Assembly: GCA_031308135.1 (NCBI GenBank)
Contig: JAHLJT010009436.1
Coordinates: 140,142,303 to 140,206,302, forward strand
Source: Acheta domesticus
Taxonomy: Eukaryota; Arthropoda; Insecta; Orthoptera; Gryllidae
Direction of reading: 5' to 3'
DNA: 64,000 nucleotides
The notes below the pieces were generated by a model, which was given only the letters and a program-made list of their open reading frames with translations, was not told the origin of the DNA and did no database searches. A program made the position numbers and the translations under genes. Shown here one piece after another: positions 1 through 14,400 of the stretch (its first letter is position 1; each line of letters starts with the position of its first letter).

Positions 1-2204
1 ACTTCAACCTTGTATGAAATATATTTTATTATCACCTGATTGTCTATAATGAATGGAACCTTTCTTTATGCAATGAAGAAAGACAATCAATAAAAACTTA
101 TGAATATTATTGACATGAATATGATTGTAGAAATTGTAAAATAACTGGTTTCATCACTGCCAACAAAAGCTTGCTGATAATAAAGAAACTTGTTTCATTT
201 ATCTACAATGTCAACGATATGTCACAAATCCATCAACGTTATAGTAAAGATCACCAATGATGAACTTCAGGAAACATCAGCGTTTCAATTCATTTACAAA
301 TGAGAGTGTAGAATTAGATTAAAAAAATGAATAAATGAAAATAAATTATGCACTCTACAAATGCTTTAAAGGTAGGTTCGGTTGTTTAAAAAAATGATAA
401 TACAATTACTAGAAATAAACAAATTGAAAAACCAAAACGATTTTGTTTTAATTACTTCCCTTATACAACAGATCTTAAATTTTTTAACAATCCTAAGTTC
501 AGAAATCCAACCCTGCAATCAGTCCAAACATAAATAATATTCTGAAAGAATTTTTGATACTGGAATCCCAATCTAATTTAGACTATGCACATTAACAATA
601 TGCACAATCTATTTATAGAAGTAGTGGTATCATATATTATAAGGCAGATCAATCAATATTGATTGTTGACATTTAATTAATCTTTCTTTAAATTCAATGA
701 TATTATAAAATGTAACTGAATTTTAAAATTCAATATTTTTTATATTTAGCCTACATTACATTTTCAGTAACAAAGTAACAATAATCTGCTTCAGCTTCCC
801 GAAATAGAAGGGTATTTTTCATTATACAAGTATATATTACTATGGATTCAGAGAAGCACAAAACATAAATATGAATTAGTACATTTAACAATAAGATTTC
901 ATAAAAATGTGCAAATAATATTTTTGGAATCTATGTGAAAACCAAAGAATGTTTTATATACTATTTCACATTTATTCCAGTATGTCACACCAAAACAAAA
1001 ATAAAATTTTATTTTGTATCTTCTGAAGAAGACAAAATAACTTTGACATCTGGGCAGGATTATTTCTAATCTTTGAATTTTATGACAATTATGCTGAATT
1101 TGTTTCTGTTTATTAAAAGACATGGTTTATCATAACGTTTTATTATATACATTTCATTTTAAAAAATTGTGCAAATATTACTTGCATTTGAAAGTTCCAT
1201 GACATCAGATTTGATTAGATTTGATTTGATTTCGTTTGGTAAAACCATGGTTTAGGGTAGCACGATTCCTTTGAAGATAGTCTTGACTTCCAATGAGGTG
1301 AAATTATTTTATTAGTTGCACTAAAAACTACTGAAATAACTTTTGCAGCCCTTCACCAGAGCACAAAGTATCAATCAAAAATATTTGTAAAACTCTCAGT
1401 AGAGCCCCAATATTGTTGTTTTGAAAATTAAATACACAACTTGCAAGGTAAATAAAACCAAAAACACTTACTTTGAGTCATATTAACAGCCGTTTCATAT
1501 CCCAAATCATAGTCACATGCAGTACGTTCTTCAGGCGGATGAATGCAGTAATTTTCCCATCCAATTAAGTACACAGCGTTTCTTCAGCGTACACAGCTGC
1601 TTCTATCATTGTAATTAAGAACTTTATTATCACGCCCGCTTTTTAAACAATTCTTTTCACGCCTTTATAGTTGTTCTTAAACTGCTGAACAATACTTACT
1701 GTGTTGAAATTCGTTTGCAGGTTATGTGATGCTTCTTTTTTGCTTTTGTAACTTTGCTTACAATAGTATTCGAGTATTTGTCAATGACAATTGTGAAAAT
1801 ATCAATTTCTTAAATAGAAATGTTAGATTGGTTGGCCCTGGATACATTTCTCAGTACGCGAATTGGACATTGGAGATCGCGTTTGAAGTGGCGCTATTAC
1901 TAATGTTTACAAACAGAACCACGACATCGATATACTCCACAGCCAATCATATTCATTGTAACATTCTCGCCAAGGATAACCCTCGAATCCGTCAATTCTC
2001 TGATGACCGCGGCTTGTGAATAAGAACAATGAGTTATCCGAGTGTTAACCTAATCCGCGAATTCCTCGATTCACAGATTATTTTCGAAGTAATCCATGAT
2101 TGAGAATACGGGCGTATAAATACGATTTATTTGAACTTGTTTGTGCAATGGACTTCTTTCCTCTTAAGGACTATGCACGATCCGCCACTGGAAGCTGCTC
2201 TTAC
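1..2204. other. Intron 4 of gene 1 (no exon seen)
   Basis: AT-rich. I searched the minus strand for an exon like exon 5 of gene 2 (LLGPTAGF, DPRWIGAWW) and found none, so exon 5 of gene 1 lies beyond the left edge. A plus-strand open stretch at 1726-2019 has no recognisable domain. Short GATTT-rich runs occur near 1,210-1,240. Confidence 0.6.
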
Positions 2205-2414
2205 CAAGTGCCAATGGAGCCTTGTCTTTGTGCGTATTGTCGTCCAGATAGGCCACCCCCAGCGTCCAGTATACGGAGGAAGAAACGCCGAGAATGAGGC
2301 TGGAGGTGAGAAGGATGATCGCGGGCGTGCCCAGAGAGCCGCTGTCCGAGCAATCGTCTTCGTCCTGAGATCTTGCGGTGCCACACAAGGACCCTCTGTC
2401 GCTGGTTTCGCCAC
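2205..2414 (-). CDS. Oatp gene 1, coding exon 4 (acidic loop and TM4)
   Basis: Acceptor TTCTGCAG|GTGGCG, donor GCACTTG|GTAAGA, 210 nt (phase 1 to 1). It encodes a loop with two cysteines (SLCGTARSQDEDDCSDSGS), then TM4 and LGVAYLDDNTHKDKAPLALG, which matches the conserved Oatp Y-[IL]-D-D-N motif after TM4. Confidence 0.94.
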
Positions 2415-5400
2415 CTGCAGAAGAGATGATTTTTATTTAATTTTTCCTTAGCTTTTGAAGTTAGCCTCCGAGAGTTCTAGGATACGGAAAATGGGTTCAG
2501 AAAGTTAATCTATCGAATTTGATTTGATTTTATTTGAATTATTTTAATAACAGCAAAAAACTGTATGGGACCTATGGGGAGGAAGTATAGTAGGGATTTT
2601 AGCTCTATAATCCATTTCTCACCATTGTACTATAAGTAGTTGAATGAACAATAAAAGTATCTATAGAGCGCGATTAGCAACATTAAAAAACTAGAAATTC
2701 TTGCTTCGGAAGGTATAGAAAACGTATTTATATTGATAAGCGAACTACAGATTTGATTATATAGTTTTGTTAACAAAATAGTAACCCAAGCCTCTGGCTC
2801 TACTTCCACCAAAACAGAGCTCAACAAAATGTGCGCATAGTGACGATATATATTTATGTCTAAAAGCAAAACAAGAGACCGCATCAGAATTTGCTGAATG
2901 AATCAGGGAAACTGGACGAAAAACTTGATCGATGTCGATTTTGCTTAATCAAAGCTAATTTCTAGTCTGCAGTGAAATTAATTTCCGCGGGACAAAAGCT
3001 TGAGGAAACCGAAAGATGGTTAAAAATTGATATAGGAACGTTGAAATTAGTACCTTGTATTTTAAAATACTTATTAGGATTTATAATTTATCAAATAAGG
3101 CAATTCCAAAAATACAGCTTAAGTTACTTTCTGCTACATGTTCAAATCATTTATATTTTAACAGAATGCTGTTGTTATTACGTTTTAAACATTGCTGTCA
3201 AAGTGATACGGAATTGCACATTCAAAACCAAATTCAAGATGATTCGGTGAACAATTGCAAAAGTTGGTGAAGGTTCGTGATAGAAACGTAAAAAAATGTT
3301 CTTTAGTTTCTAATGTGATGTCGATACAAGGATATTGGTTATTTTCTGGCAGGAAAATCGTTGCCCAAATTGTGTGTCATTCTGTAGTATACTACATCAC
3401 TGTGCTGAGGCAGCGCAAAGGGACGAAACGTGTTAGAGAGAACAAATGGGGAACGTTTTCTCGGTGACGCGGTGAGGGGCCCGCGCCGTTGGCAAGAGCT
3501 TGAACTTACAAAAGTTGATCTATTATTCGAGATGAACATATGTAACATATCGCACTCTGAATCGAAGAATTCAAAGAGTTCACGATATTCAAAACGTTAT
3601 AACAATGGAATTATTTTAATTTCCCTCTCCTCTAGTTAATCGAAATTATGCTTTACCATGGTGTGCATATTAGAACATTAGTCCTTAAAGAACACGAATG
3701 GCTACGTCACAAAGGTCAAAAAGAATATCAGGTACATAAATATTGATCAGTAACTTCTAAGGACATCGTATTGGGGCCCGAAAACACTTCTATCATGATC
3801 TTTTATCAACTCCCCAAATTTCTTCATTGTGTATCGAGATGACGCCCTCTGAATAAATACTAAATATTGAATAATTATGTTATTCATTTTTGTCTTTTTC
3901 ACCTACTACGGTGCGTGTATTTAAAGTAAGTACCACTTTGGAAAAAGCTCATAAAAATTCGTTTTTCAAAACAAAATTTACTCTTGCATGAAAGAACATC
4001 TGTTAAACTATTTTTCTACCTAGTTGTCACTATCGTTCAGACATTTGTAACAGTGGGAAACTAAACTATGTCCTTTTCATATAAAGATGCTGCCAGTGAA
4101 GGCATACACTTCTGAATATCATTTTTCAAAGCAAAAAAATGTTAAGCTATCTGAAATTCTTGGCAAACTTATGGAGATTTATGGTGAGAATGTAATGAGT
4201 GATGGATGATGAGAAATTGGGTTTGACAATTTAATGACAGACGATCAAATTTTCAAGACAAATCACAAAATGGGCGACCTTTGTTGTCGATGATAGGTTG
4301 GATGAAAAAGTGATGAAAAAATTCGTGAAAACAGGTAGTTCACAAGAAGAATGCTTTGTGATGAGGTTTTTACAAATCGCAGCACCGTTTTTATAAAAAG
4401 AACTTGTTCAGAAGTGGCTATCTTCACTGTCGGCATCTTTACGTAAAAAAGGCATGGAAAAGTTGGTTTTCTGCTCTGACAAATGTCTGAATAATGGTGA
4501 CAAATGTGTCAAAAAATAGTTTTAGAAATACTCTTTTATGTAAAAATAAATTTTGGTTTGAAAAACAAGAGTCTATTTTTTGTCAAAACGGTAGTTACTT
4601 TAAAAACACGCCTGGTATAATAAAATTAAAAATTATTTGCCCTCGAAAAAAACATGGATAATACAAATATTAAATAATACGAACTCTTATCGTAGATGTT
4701 TCTTTTAGCTTCTCAAGACTAAAACAGCTATTGATATTATAGCTGCTTGTCACTTCATGGTCAAATAAGTTCTTTAAATAATCTCTCTCGAACAACCATG
4801 AAACCTTTTGACAAAGGGAAACATTTCCTGCCACTTACCCGAAGAGTTGCTTAGCAGCAGGGCGGCGTCTCCATATTCCTTAGTTAGCTCCAGCGCATCT
4901 TGTCCTGGTCCATACACCCAATGCGGAAGCAGCCGCCCGAGCAAGGCAATGGACATGACAATCGTGCCCATAGCCACCATGCGCGGCTTGTGCCCTTGCC
5001 TGCCCAAGTAGCCCATTATGAGCAAAGAGCTCATTGCTCCTACTTCCCAAACGGCAGCAATAAAACCTACAATACACAAGAAAAAAGTGTTTTTTGAAAT
5101 AAGAAATGTGTTGTTATAGAATGCACGTTACAGAATACATGTTTTACTTGTGTATACTTTGTATAACTAGTGGTGCTACAGAATAGCACAGACTTTATTG
5201 TAGTAAACAATGTACATATACGTCTATTATTTCTTGTGTCAGTGTTGCCTTTCTTGTAGTCGAAAGAGTTTGTGCATCAAGGCCACTGTATCCTAAATAT
5301 TTCATTTCCATTTCATATCTAGTCAGGGTTTTGTTAATTATTATTTGATAGATTGCCATCTTTAAATTGTGGCCCTTGTAGTTACATTGTTGTAATATTG

Positions 5401-8400
5401 TAGTAATATCTAATTAAGAAAGGAATTAATTCAAATGAGTAACTGCTCATTCTCGCAAGATTCGAGATGAATTTTAAAATCTCTGCATAAAACAAAGGAT
5501 GCAAAAGAGCTATTGCTAACTTTGTTAGGGTTATCTCTAGTTTTCTCTAAGAACGTGGTATAATCTAGAGCTCGCTTTGTTGTCTATGTATAAAATAACA
5601 TTTGTAAATGTGTAAAATGTTCCTGTTTTTTGTGAAAAATTTGCAAATTCATATTGTTGATAAATGCTGAATAAAAATAAAATTACTTCCTTGCATTGAA
5701 GTTATTAAAACATCATTTTCAGAAGGGAAATAACATGAGCTTTGTTGTAAACCAAAACAAGCATGCTTCAAATCTATAAGTTGGAAAATGGTTAATTTTA
5801 CAACAAAAGCTTACAGGAACATTTTAGAAACTTTTATCTACTTTAATTTAGTATAGAACATAATTTTTTAAAGGAATTGATAGTTATGAAGGTACAGGCA
5901 AAAAATATCGAAAAAACACCTTCAAACGGCCGCTCCGCTACCGGCTCACCCCCCCCCCACACACACACACATTTCAGGATTTTTAGTATGTTTTACAATA
6001 GGTAAAAAGAAACAATCATGCCAAGTTTCAAAACTCTGGGATTTTTTTTCACTCGATTTGTCTATGTATAATGGGGTATGGGGTATGGAAAAATAAGGAA
6101 GATGAGAGGGATGAGTTATTAACAGGAGACACTGTGGGAGTCGAGTTCATGATGTGTCATGCAAGTTCACTAGCGAGTGTGTTTTCCAGCAAGATTCATG
6201 TGAAGAAATTTCCGAGAGGAAATTTATTTCGAAAAGAGTAACATTTGATTCTCTCAGATGCAGTGTTAGCTAATGGTTTGCGTGCTTAATCTCGTTTCAT
6301 AGGGTTGGTCTTTTGTATCAGAAGGGCAATATTAGTGTTTTGGGTGGCAAAATGTAAGTTATGTGTTGTTCAGATGTAAACTGATTTCTCAACTTAATGT
6401 AATTCTCCTCTAATTTTCTAAACTCTTTAGCCTGGGCTATCTTTTCAGTTTTGTTCCACCCTCTTCCCAGATACCATCTATTGCGGTCTAAAGAAAAGTT
6501 TTTCTCATTTTCTCAATTTTTCGAACCTCTAATGATTGAATTGAAGTATAATTTTAAGAATATTATACTAAAAGAGTATAATTCAATTCTATGTTTTGAT
6601 GGAATGCGCCTGGTCAAATCAATCGCCATCAGGTTTAAGGATTCATTCCCTTCTCTCATTTATCCGTCTTATTATATCGGCATTCTGCTTCGTAATATTG
6701 GTGCTTTCAATTCGACGCCTATCCGGGCGCTCTATCTGTGTCAAGCGTGCATTGATTTCTTAAAATTTGCTATTACCTATTTAATTTACATTTGGTAGGT
6801 GTTATTTGACTGCATTTAAGGGTGGCAATTAAAAAAAGGTTATTTAAATTGTTAAAAAGGTCATTTACTTCATGAAATTAAATTTAAATACACAATTTGG
6901 ACCGAAAGTCGCAATGCGCATTGTTTACAATAAATTAATGTGATCTAAAACTACACAATTTCTACTCGTCTTTTCTTGAATCTTGTCAATTGGGTTAACA
7001 AACTGTCTTTGAATGCACATACCATAGAGTCGTGCTTCCCTCGATGATGATGCGCCAAGTACCTGGGAGCGTCTCCTCTCCGCCTGCACCAAAATGGAGT
7101 GTGAATGGTGAGAGAGAAGACCTTGCTGCCCTCTCTGTCGGTCCTCGCCGCTTCCGCTTCAGTAGCCGGCCCGCACACACAAGGCCGACGCCCTCTGATC
7201 AGGAAAGGTCCCCAGCGCCTCTTGCAGTCTCGCATAATTTTCACTACGCCTTTTGTGGCTACTCTCAGCGTGACATTTACTCGCATAGTAATTACTGTCG
7301 CGGTGATCTTTGAATGTCAATTGCACTGCCGCTTACATCAGTAAGCAATGCGCTCGCCATGAAACTTGCTCGATCTCAACGTGATCATTTTTTAAATTTT
7401 TTATTGAATCATGTTGGTTGTATGCAGTTCAGTATAACTTCAACTTTACATATGTTTGAAAGGCCTACATGCTAACTTATATTTAAAATTTCCTTCTAAC
7501 ACTAAAATCTAACATGAGGTTGAGGATGCCCTTTTGAGTCCTCTATACTGGTTCAAATTCGGAGAAGGATTTTAGAAATATATTGTAGGAATATCTGTTT
7601 TTTATTCTGGTGTGGTTAGGATTTTTTGCGGGTCTGAAGGTTGCAAGGGAAGGGATTTGGGGTAAATAATGGTCAAAGTTAGTGGCTAGGTATGTGATGT
7701 GATGTTCATTGGTTCTAGGCTCAGTTCTTTATAAAGCTGATGATTGGTGACAAACCACGGTGTATTGGATATTGTTCCGAGAAATTGGTTCTGAATGATT
7801 GGTAATTTTTTTAGATTGGTTTTTGAGGCATTTATTCAGATGGGATAGGCATATAGTAGTATTGGTCTTATGAAGGATTTATATATTGCAATTGAAGAGT
7901 GATAAGGTAATGGGCTGTTTCTGTAGATTAGAGGTTTTAATCGCAGTAGTTTTATTTTAGCTTGTTTAACTTTTTCGTCTATGCGCTGTTTTCAGTTCAG
8001 TTTAGTGTCCAATTTTAATCCCATGTATTTAATTAGTTTGTTAGGGGGTACCAGTTGATTGGATTGCTATTTATTGTTAGGGCGGTGGGAGAGGTACAGG
8101 GTCTTAGCGTAAATATTTTTACCGCAGTTTTGGTTGGATTTAGTTGGATTTTAAATTTGAATGCCCAGCTATCGAGTAAGTTGAAGTATATTTGTGTTCT
8201 ATTTCTGATTTCAATGATAGAGTTGCCAGAAGAGAATTTTGCTGTGTCGTCCGCGAATTGGGTTATATGAATTATGGGAATAATGTGAATTATGGGAATG
8301 TGAATGTTCATTAATTTAGGAAGATTTGCAACGTATAAGTTGAATGGTGTAAGTGGTGAGCCTTGGGAAGTCCTGCGTTAATTAGTCTAGGGTTGGAATG

Positions 8401-11400
8401 GTGATTAGTGACGAAAATGTTCTTTGTTGAGAAAGCTGTTGATAATTGATTTTCTGTAGTATGGCATGCCAATTTATTTTATCTTGTACATTAAGGCTTG
8501 GTGTCATGCCTGGTCAATGCCTGAGTGTCAATGAATATGCCTATTGCGTGATGGTTTTTTGAAATGCTGTGTACATATGTTCCGATAATCTTAGTAACTG
8601 GAGCTGTGTAGACATTTTTTCGATAAATCCAAACTGTTCTCTAGGGATTGTTTTCGTTATGTACAGGTGACAGTTTAATATTTTTAGTATAATTTTCTCG
8701 AATATCTTTGATAGAGATGGCAATAAACTGATTGGACGATAATTGTCAGTGTTTGCAGGATTTTTATTTTTTTACAAATGGGAATAATAATAATAATAGC
8801 ATGTTTCCAGCTATGCGGAAAGTAACTTGTTCTGAAACACGAATTATATATGTTTGTAAGAGTACTATTGCTGGTGCAGGTAAATATTTTAATATGACAT
8901 TATTTGTATTGTCGTGTCCGGGTGATTTTTGAGAGGTAATTTATTAATATTTTTTCGGAGGGTGATGTAATGTATTTTTTGGTGCGGTTCATATACTTGT
9001 TCTAATGCTTATTTGGTTATAGTGATGTGTCCAGAATGAAAATTAGTGTTATTAAAAATAAAAGTTGAGGTGAAATAGTTTACTAGTTCTTCTTATTTAT
9101 GGTAGTATGTGTAAGCTTTATCTGTTATTGCAGGGGTCCTCAAACTTTTTAAACGGGGGGCCAGTTCAGTGTCCCTCAGGCCGTCGGAGGGCCGGATTAT
9201 ATAGTGCAATTTTTCTGACTCTGCCTCTCAAGCCCCTTTGGCCGGTCACACGGCATTTCGCGTCTTTCTCGGTCCTGCCGCTAGATGTCGCATGGTCGCA
9301 AGCACTGCTTGATACGGTCGCGATCATGCAATATCTAGCGGCATGACTGAGAAAGACTCGAGGTACCATGACATATTCCATCGTGAAGACAGGCCTTTCG
9401 AGCGTGGTAAAGAGGATAACGCAAATCATCGATATTGCTTTATTAAAACCAATTAAAAAAAACACCGATGTTTTGGCAACAAAATATCGATGTGAAGAAA
9501 ACATCGAAAGCAAAATATCGATGTTTCTGGTGGAAAACATCGTTGTTTTAAAACCATCGATTTTTTTGCTATCCGTAGACACCCTAACACGTAATAAAAA
9601 AATCGCGGATATTAAGAAAAAAAATCTTTAAACCATAAAAACCCGGCGGGCCGTACAAATGTCCTCGGCGTGCTGCATGTGTCCCGCGGGCCGTAGTTTG
9701 AGGACCCCTGTGTTATTGTGTTAATAGCAGGTATCGTGTTTTTCTTCGTCAATATTTTTCTTGTGAATTGCCGCAGAGAGTTATTATTTGCGCTGAGTGA
9801 TTGGATTAAGTTATGATAATGTTGGTTATTGAACTTAGTTTTAAGTCTTTTTATTACATTTGTTATTAGGGTTAGTTCTCTCTTTAGTTCAAGTGTTCTT
9901 AATCTGTACCAAAGTCTTCTAGTTTTATTTTTATCGAAATTGCTTTCAATATTTCTTTAGTATTATTTTATGTCTGGTTGTTTTTGAATTGGGTGGAATG
10001 GTTAATTGTGTACTTTTTAGCGTGGAGTGTATTCATTCATTGAAATAAGAGATGGATTAATCTATCCATCAGGATTTCTAATATTTTTATTTTAGGTAGA
10101 TAATTTATTAATGTTTCTTGAAATTTTTGCCAATTAAGTTTAATGAATTTGGTTTTGGGGCGGGGGCGTGTTGCGGTGTGAGTTGGTGTCTAGCAATAAT
10201 TACCGGGAAATGATCGGAGTCGATTCGAAAATAGGTGTTGAGTAGAATTTAATATTAGTATTTGTGATGCCTAAGAATGCCCGGTTTCCAAGTGCGATTT
10301 TTAGGATGGTATGTTGGTTCCGAGTGAGCGAGTATTCTTAGGTTTGAAATGATTACTAGTTGAGCTAGTACTTTTCCGTTGTGATTATTAGTTTGGCATC
10401 CCCAGCTTGAGTGTTTAGAATTAAGGTCACCCATCAGCAAAGTTTTCGCGTTAGGGTGAAATAAATTAGGAAAATTTGCATTTAGAATTTTGGCTGTAGA
10501 GGGCTTATAAGCTGTTATTATTTTCCATGATTGACCATTTATATAGATTTGGATAGCGACAGATTCGATGCCTGATGTGTCAGCCACATTAATTTGGTGG
10601 TGATTGAGACAACTTTTGACCACGCTAAATACACCACCTCCTTTATCTTCCGTTCTATCTGTTCTATATATGTTGTAACCTGGGATAAATAGTTAATTTT
10701 TATATGCAGGTGTGTTTCGGTTATACAAGAAATGAAGTAGTTCTGTTTCTTATTACTGATGCTGTTAGCATTCCAGTTCATGAAGGACATATTATTACTG
10801 GATTGCGTTGGCATTAATATTTCTTAGATATGCAGTGACTGAAATTTGAATGGTGCTGATGATGGAAGGGATTAGAGAATTTATGAAATTTATCATACAA
10901 AAGGTGACTGAATTAATTATTGTATTGATAATTGTGTTATTAGATTCAGAATCTTGTGGATGATGAGTTGGCTGGGCGAGGGTGTGAGAAGTTTGAAAGT
11001 TGGATTGGATTCTATTATTGGTATTTGAGATATGGGTGAAGTTTCGGAGAGTGTTGGTTTGGGGTAATCCTGGGAAAGGTTCTCTGGATTGGTTTGGAGG
11101 AAAGGGTGGGGGAGAAGATTGAGTGTTTTGAAGGTTTACATTACTGGGATTTTTGTTGCAAACATAGTTTTATCATTCAAGGATTTCTTTAAAATAGTCG
11201 GTTTTGGATTCGTATGTCTGCATCGTGGTTTCCGTTGCAGTTCGGAAAAAGAGGGGTTTCATTTTTTGGGGAACACATCACAGAATAGTTATATCCGGCA
11301 CAAAAAGCACACTTGATGACATGATTGCAGTTATTCTTCGAGTGACCGTAATCTAAACATATTTGACACTGCAAGGGGCCCTGAGGATTTTTACGTCTTT

Positions 11401-14400
11401 CTGTTTTCACACGGAGATTACATATTTGCGTTATAGCTAGAATTGTTTCTATTGGCTCGGCTCCGTTAAACTTAGCGGCTACCACAGAGATTGGGTTATT
11501 GTCTTTTAGTTATCTTGTAACTTTGGTAATTGATAAATGACGCTGTTTTAAATGTGAGAATATTTCTAGTTCCGAAATAGTCTGATGAATATTTTAAAAA
11601 ACAACTGAATATTTTTATTTGATGGATGTTTAAACGAGTGAAAACTTCTCTGAGTTCGTATTAAATATTTAACTAGCGTACCCGTGCGAGAACTCTCGCA
11701 TGTTAAATCTCACCCTTTCCCTATCCATTTGTCTATCCGTTCCATAAAGGAGAGGAACTACTAATGTACTTACAGAATATCAAACAAAATAACAATGCAA
11801 TTGATGTTTGAAACAAATTTTCAATTAAAGTTTATTCCACATTATAGAGAGATGTTCTTGGAACAATTTATTCTTCTTTAAAAACAACATTTGAAGAAAT
11901 TTGTCAATCTTCCTTGAGAGTTAGCTTTTCGCTTTCCTTGATAGTCAAATAATAGAAAAGGTTTTTACTCTTGAGAAAGCCAAGTAAAGTAGTGCGAAAA
12001 TACCGGATCGGGCAAGAACAGACCTACTCATTGCAATATTATTTAACTTTCCTTGATTTGTTATGAAGAACCGAGTGGGTTTTGGAGAGTCAGGGTGCCA
12101 TCTTGCTGGGGTGAGAAAATTGAAAAATTATTTGTTTACTAAAAAGTATTGAATTATTTTCTGCGTCCTTACGTACCTCAAGAAAAACAATTCCGAGCCA
12201 AAAAATAATCAAACTAAAGTTTTCACCTTTGAGTACTAAATACCATTTGTTAGCATTAGAAACAATTTAGTAGGCATTAGTAAGCCCACTTCGGTACATG
12301 GGAATGTTTCTCAAACTATGTTTGCATTTTTAATATCTTAACGAACCGACACCTTGAGTTTAATATCAAACGGTGTTTTATTTACAATATGAGTTTGCAG
12401 TTGGGCGTTAGTGTACATACTTCCAGATATCGTCAACATTTAAATCGTGCGTTTGGACTGCGATCGTTGGCAGTTGTCGGGTGACTTGCACTATTCTTTC
12501 TATAATTTTAAATTTAGTTGTTTTTAATTGATTCACGTAGTATCGTAGGCTAGCACGTTTTGATTTTTGTTTTCCATTTATTTCAAGCTATTTTACTTCA
12601 CCTACTTTAAAAAGTTTGTTCTTTGTGTTGTGCCATAGCACAAGTTTTCCCCCACTACGTCTGCGTATATATACCCGTGCGAGAACTCTCGCATGTGAGA
12701 CCCCACACTCATCCCTTTCCTTCTATTTTCATTCTAAGAGGGAAAGTAGTTAACGATACGTGTTTATTTGTATCTACACTACTTACTACTATCTATACTA
12801 CTATACTTTTATTTTTATCTACAAAGATAACTTGCAATATGCGAACACAATTACAAATAAAAATAAATCACAATGCAATTAATGTGTAAAAGAAATTTTC
12901 AACAAATATTTATTCAATATCATGGAGAATTTGCTTGGAACAATTCCCAACACTTACTTAAAGACATTTGAAGTAATTATTCAATATTATTTGTCAATTA
13001 GGTTTTAGTTTTTCGTGATAGTCACAAAAAATATTAGCTTTTTACTTTTGAGAAAGCTACGTGTCTAAACCCGTTGACTTGAAAATTTCATCGAATGATA
13101 ACGAAAATATTGGTACGGGTAAAACACAAACACAGTCTTCACTCTTCACTGAACACCCACATCCTTCCACAATTATGTACACAGCACTTATAGACCATGA
13201 AAAAACATTAATTGAATACTTTCACTACACGCATAAGAAACAATCTTCATAGGTATAGGTATCAAGCAACTATAATAGTACTTTTAGTTGTTACTGGAGA
13301 AAAAAATCTTGAATTAATGATTATGCAAATAAACCTCGTCAGACTGCACAAACTACGGTGCTAACTGCTGTATACACAGCATTTATGCGCGCCAAGGCGG
13401 GCCTAGCGGGCCCACTGTGGCCCCGGGAGGGGGTTGCGGCCCACTGTGTGTGGTCCGAGGAGCGGAGCCCCGAACGCGCAGCCTGCCAAGGGAGGAATGC
13501 CTGCATCCCGGGATCGCCACCAGGGGCAGGTCGGGCGGCGACCGGGCGCGCCGAGGCGTTACGGGCCAGCGGTCAGCGGAGGCGACACCGCCGTTCCCGC
13601 CGGAAAAGGCGGGAAGATCCAGACTCGTCACTCCGGCTCCGCTACTATAAAAGGGGGAAGCCGGCTCGGAGCGGACAGTTGGTGTTTGGAGAGTGAGCCC
13701 GCACTAGTGATCAGTGTTGTCGTGACGGAGGTGCTTTGAAGACGTCAGTGGTGAGCGAGTGGTTATCCTTCTGGACTTTCGGCTGGACTGGCTTCGTATT
13801 GGTACATCTTCTGGTATATTGGTTTGACTGGCTTCGTGTTTTGGACTTCTACTGGCATATCTGTTACCCCTGACTTGTATTAGGTTATTCTTTGGACAAC
13901 GGAAATAAATTGTGTAATCTGAACTGTTATTTCTCTGCCCTGCATTTCCCAGTACATAACACTAACAGAAAGCGTAAATAAAGATTGTCGAATCTAAGCC
14001 TTCTAAGCGTGTCGCCACAAAAATTGCTACCAGCAGGAAGGGCTGAAATATTGAGGTGGCCATGATAGTATTAAAGCGTGAAACCGAAAATTTAACTGAA
14101 TGGATCGAAGAATGTCTCATCTTGTAGATAATGGTGTGAAAAACGTTTCTTTGAGGCCATTGGCCTCAAAATTGTACTTTTTAAGACTCTAAAACGCTTC
14201 GTTTCTGAGTTATTTGCCGATATATGTTGACATGTGATGTTGGTTGCATTTTACATGAATATTTCGATGCGTTTTTTTAAAAGTAATCATTAGGGCCCGG
14301 ATAATTATGTACTAAAAATTAGGAAAATATGTACATATATATGTATTAAAACGTATAGAAATATGTTTTAAAAAGTAAGAAATATGTACTAAAAAGTAAG

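Noticed and set aside
1726..2019. 97-residue plus-strand ORF near the left edge
   Set aside because: Antisense to the gene, no known domain, composition like AT-rich intron.
6951..7344. ORFs of 79-111 residues on both strands
   Set aside because: Same reason: GC-rich intronic patch without a recognisable protein.
13358..13739. GC-rich overlapping ORFs of 77-112 residues
   Set aside because: They lie inside the solo LTR (13,366-13,961), whose boundaries are proven by the target duplication and the empty site.
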